A stretch of 64,000 nucleotides of DNA, from positions 12,629,868 through 12,693,867 of the forward strand of contig NC_045150.1 in assembly GCF_008831285.2 (NCBI RefSeq). The letters are read 5' to 3'. Source of the stretch: Nymphaea colorata (taxonomy: Eukaryota > Streptophyta > Magnoliopsida > Nymphaeales > Nymphaeaceae). Each line of letters begins with the position of its first letter. The first letter of the stretch is position 1. The translations under genes were made by a program, and so were the position numbers. Shown piece after piece: positions 60,988 through 64,000 of this stretch. The notes under the pieces were generated by a model. The model made no database searches. It was not told the DNA's origin and saw nothing but the letters and a program-made list of their open reading frames with translations.

Positions 60988-62705
60988 ATGAAGCTTCTCT
61001 GCATCTAGTTTTCCTGACCCAGCATAGTTATAACTGAAGCTTCTGCGGTTGTTCTTCTCCTCTTCAGTTTTCTAATCACACCTGAGCAGCTGACCAGTTC
61101 CAATTGCTGTGCCCTTGCAATGCTACATAAGTAGGCCATGGCACCGAGCAACAATCAACTGTATAGCCGACTTTTGGACCAGACTCCAGAGGAAGCATTT
61201 GTTGGTAACAATCGGATGATTGGTTCTTGATTTTTTACTCTGAACTGATTGATTTTATGATATTCAATTTTATCTTCTTCATTATTTTTTATTATCACAC
61301 TCTTTGTTACCTGGATGTGCCTCAAATACTGATAAGGGGCTCTACATCGGTTCTATGTATCCAACTATGCTGATTGCAGTAGGCGCACCTTTAACTTCTA
61401 AGACTCCAGTAATAAATTAGAATTTGATTTGTTTTTTTTTTTCTTTCTAAATTATGCACCTCTCTCTCTCTCTCGCTGTGCGTTTGAAGGGTTCTGGTAC
61501 TTGTTGGCAATGGTTTATGTTCGAAAGCTGGAAAAAAGTTCCCAGCAAATAAAATGGTAGGGGTGACATTTTTCACCCTCATAACATGTCCAAGTTTCCC
61601 TTGAAATGTGGAGTTATCATCATCCTAAGCAGGGGCAGAGCCAGGAGCCGGCAGTTCGACCTCTGGATCCGAGTAGGGCCAAACCTAATTATAATACAAA
61701 AAATACCTTATGCAATTAAAAAATGTTATTTTTTTCAATGTAAAAAAAAAGAATTTTCATTGGCTGAGGTGGAGCCATGGCCTAGGCGGGCCCCCCTTCC
61801 CTCCGCCCCTGATCCTAAGTAAGAGATAAGTAGGTCACTCTTAACTAAGGTAATTTTAACTTGTTATTGAATGGGAGCAAGGATACGCAGTCAGGTAACT
61901 TTTATATAACATGGACTCCTTTGAGGTAACTTTAGTTATGGCAGGATTTTCATGCTTGTTTTTGTTTTTGATTCCATACAAGTGCTGCTTTTTCATCCAA
62001 GCTTTTTGAATTTGTTCTGGGGGGCCCTCTGCCCGCACTCCTACGCCTATTTGAATTTAATATAAAAATAAGCACTCCATAATTTAATTGGTGAATGGAA
62101 GAAATTATTTTCTATTTTTGAAGGATAAATTTTCGTCTTAAGTGTCGTTGCTGCAACCTTGTCGTTGAAGACTACAATTTATGGACTCTCTTCGATTTCT
62201 CATATGTATTAATAGGTATGTACAGTTTCACTGAGCTCTTTTTCTTTGATGATTGCAGCTAGCTTACGAGGACAACACCATAAAATGGTAGGACTGAGAG
62301 CGATTCAAGGTCTCCCTTCACATTATCCTCTTAGTACCTCATGACTAATGAGACCGGATTTTGTTTCAGGATGTTGCTTCTTCAGCTTTCAAACTAATAA
62401 CTAAAAATGATATTTTCTCGGTTTGATGTTTCAGGGGCTAGATTCTAGTTACATCCAAGTATTAAACATTTTAGAAATTTTGAAATCTGAAAATTTTCAA
62501 CATTCAAAAAGTAAGGATTTCATTGGGTCGAATTCAAATGTCTGATTTATTGAATGTTCATATTTAGATCCGAAATTGCACTTGAATATGAATGGCACCC
62601 AGGGAAGACAGAAAATGAACAAATATAACAAAAAGTTCGTAGATGCCCCAAAAGCTATCATGTAACGTAGAAGCCAAATGAAGAGTATGCAGGAATTTGC
62701 AGTTA
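60988..62705. other. SRF 3' flank and intergenic DNA
   Basis: After the SRF stop, a near-repeat of TCTGCATCTAGTTTTCCTGACCC follows at 61000, echoing the last coding bases. A Tip100-like element is listed separately. Nothing else recognised. Confidence 0.45.
61630..61811. mobile_element. 182-bp Tip100-like miniature hAT element, intact ends
   Basis: Ends CAGGGGCAGAG and CTCCGCCCCTG (reverse complement CAGGGGCGGAG, the Tip100 terminal repeat). A perfect 8-bp target duplication, atcctaag, lies at 61622-61629 and 61812-61819. The interior is AT-rich without coding capacity. Sister of 24624-24794. Confidence 0.9.
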
Positions 62706-63894
62706 TCAGGCTGACTGACTGCTCAGTGTATGTCCAATGGACATGCTTCTTTCAAACGTTTCAGAAACATTCTTGATATTCGTTACATTTCCTCCAGCAT
62801 ATGCAGCATCATCTTTTGTATCAAGACCAGGGAAAAAATTCTTCTCTGGTTCACGATTCACGGTATTGCCTTTGGAAATAGATGACCCCAAAACAACTGA
62901 AACAGATTCGCCATCTACATTTCCTCTAGCAAAGGATGGTCTGCGAACATGAGACGATCTTGATGCTGAAACTGATCTTTCAGCAGGGGTGCTTTCACTC
63001 TTGGAATCAGGTGGTTGTTCAAGTTTTTGGCTGTTTCTAGTGGCAACAACAGGTGGAACATCAGGTCTAGAGAACACTTGGCTGCCAGTTGTAGGCTGTA
63101 TCTTTGGCACCTTTTGCTGTATGTCAACATTCTTGATACTTGTTGTATTTCCTTACTATGCCCACCATCATCTTTTGTGTCAACTCCAGGAAAGAAATTC
63201 TAAACTGGTTCTTGATTCAGATCACTACCCTTGGATATAGATGATCCAGAACAACTGACACAGATTCACCATCTACATTTCCTCTGCCATATGATGGTTT
63301 TCGCACATGAGACTTTGACACCAGGACTCTTCTTTCAACAAGTGTGCTTTCAGTTTTAGAGTCAACTGGTTGGTCAGGTTTTTGGTGGTTTCTAGGGATG
63401 ATGACAAGTACAACGACTTGGTTGCTGGCTAAAGACTGAATCTTTGGCATGACATTTCTCTTCAAGGTAGACGAATTGCATGCTGCTGTTGAATTAGAAG
63501 AAGAAACCTTTGGCACATTAGCTAGACCTACACTCTGTGGGGTACGTGGTAGTGTTTCAGCAGCTGCAAATACAAATAAGATTCAAAAATTGTTATCTAA
63601 TGACTGGCAAAGACATAAAGCACAGAAACAAGGCAAACACATAACAATAAGCCATTTTGACCAATGGAGGTGTGGAGAAAAAGTAACAAGTGGCCAAAAG
63701 GTAAGAGGATATCACTTACAATTTGCTGACTGACTAGATTTAATCTCCTTTGCATCTGGATTTGATGGTGGAGAAGATGACTTGGTCTTCATGCTAGAGT
63801 CTAACCGCTGTACAGGTTGGTTTTCCCTTGAATTAGGTTTGGGTTCTGCATGACCATTTTTAGAAACCCCAGCAACCACATAAGGTGCTATGCG
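62706..63894 (-). CDS. Unrecognised Ser-rich protein, 3' part, with duplicated segment
   Basis: I do not recognise this family. Two - strand exons join in phase: 63894-63720 (RIAPYVVAGVSKNGHAEPKP, then PSSNPDAKEIKSSQSAN) and 63563 leftwards (AETLPRTPQSVGLANVPKV). The protein is rich in Ser, Pro, Lys and Asn with no predicted fold. The second exon has two tandem, diverged copies (about 63125-63450 and 62765-63110) of a segment containing SKSHVRKPSYGRGNVDGES or SSHVRRPSFARGNVDGES, followed by SVSVVLG-like sequence. The upstream copy has lost the frame after SVSVVL and has an in-frame stop near 63200. The downstream copy is open to a stop at 62706-62708. As read, the protein would end within the first copy; alternatively splicing removes it, or the gene is decaying. 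The 5' part is beyond the window. Confidence 0.55.
62765..63450 (-). repeat. ~350-bp tandem duplication in the Ser-rich gene
   Basis: Matching blocks: ACATTCTTGATA (62768 and 63128), CATCATCTTTTGT, CATCTACATTTCCTCT, TTTCTAG and ATCTTTGGCA. The offset shifts from about 360 to 340 through indels. Clearly diverged, so older than the 204-bp duplication. Confidence 0.85.
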
Positions 63895-64000
63895 CTGAAA
63901 ACAATTACATGGTGTCATCAAACTAAAGCAAAATGCTTCATTTACATTGTTGAAGACAATAAGCAGATAAGATGTGAGTGAATCATAACTAATGGACATT

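Overview
This is nuclear DNA of a flowering plant. The genes are split by GT-AG introns and spread widely, and the space between them is AT-rich and full of Ty1/copia LTR fossils, hAT-type miniature elements, SINE-like tRNA-derived repeats and microsatellites. The protein families are plant ones (MORF organellar RNA-editing factors, STRUBBELIG-type receptor kinases, TOM1-like proteins). I cannot name the species. Exon models were built by hand from splice sites, phase and recalled family sequences; no database search was possible.

Layout. 0.8 kb: tRNA-Arg(TCG), + strand. 3.0-8.3 kb: ARV1 (sterol/lipid homeostasis), - strand, eight exons. Its third-longest-range feature, a 2.4-kb intron, holds a copia remnant whose left LTR was itself hit by a 245-bp hAT-like element. 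8.3-17.3 kb: repeat-rich intergenic DNA, including an exact-length 204-bp tandem duplication. 17.3-22.8 kb: PIG-F, a subunit of GPI-anchor ethanolamine-phosphate transferase, + strand, eight coding exons and an intron in the 5' UTR. 23-25.1 kb: SINE-like copies and a Tip100-like element. 25.36-30.97 kb: MORF1-like editing factor, + strand, five exons. 31-36.3 kb: intergenic, with a GH17 beta-1,3-glucanase fragment and possible organelle-derived DNA.

36.3-46.7 kb: 3' part of a TOM1-like (GAT-domain) gene on the - strand. Its last intron carries a young, full-length copia element (37121-44464, 373-bp LTRs, TSD ggtag), and one exon carries a 51-bp coding minisatellite. 46.9-49.2 kb: truncated copia fossil. 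50.0-61.0 kb: STRUBBELIG-receptor-family (SRF) gene wrecked by transposons. The LRR and membrane part lies at 50.0-51.8 kb and the kinase C-terminus at 60.6-61.0 kb. Between them is an old reverse-strand copia whose LTR was split by a second, forward-strand copia (54655-59733, 295-bp LTRs, TSD cctcc). 61.6 kb: Tip100-like miniature element with a perfect 8-bp target duplication. 62.7-64.0 kb: 3' end of an unrecognised Ser-rich gene, - strand, with an internal tandem duplication.

The host genes do not form a pathway cluster. ARV1 and PIG-F both act in ER lipid/GPI biology, but I see no sign that the linkage is functional. I found no convincing new biological system. The strongest unusual signals are structural: layered transposon insertions datable from their own end repeats, intragenic minisatellites, and a reverse-oriented promoter-like block inside a retrotransposon leader.
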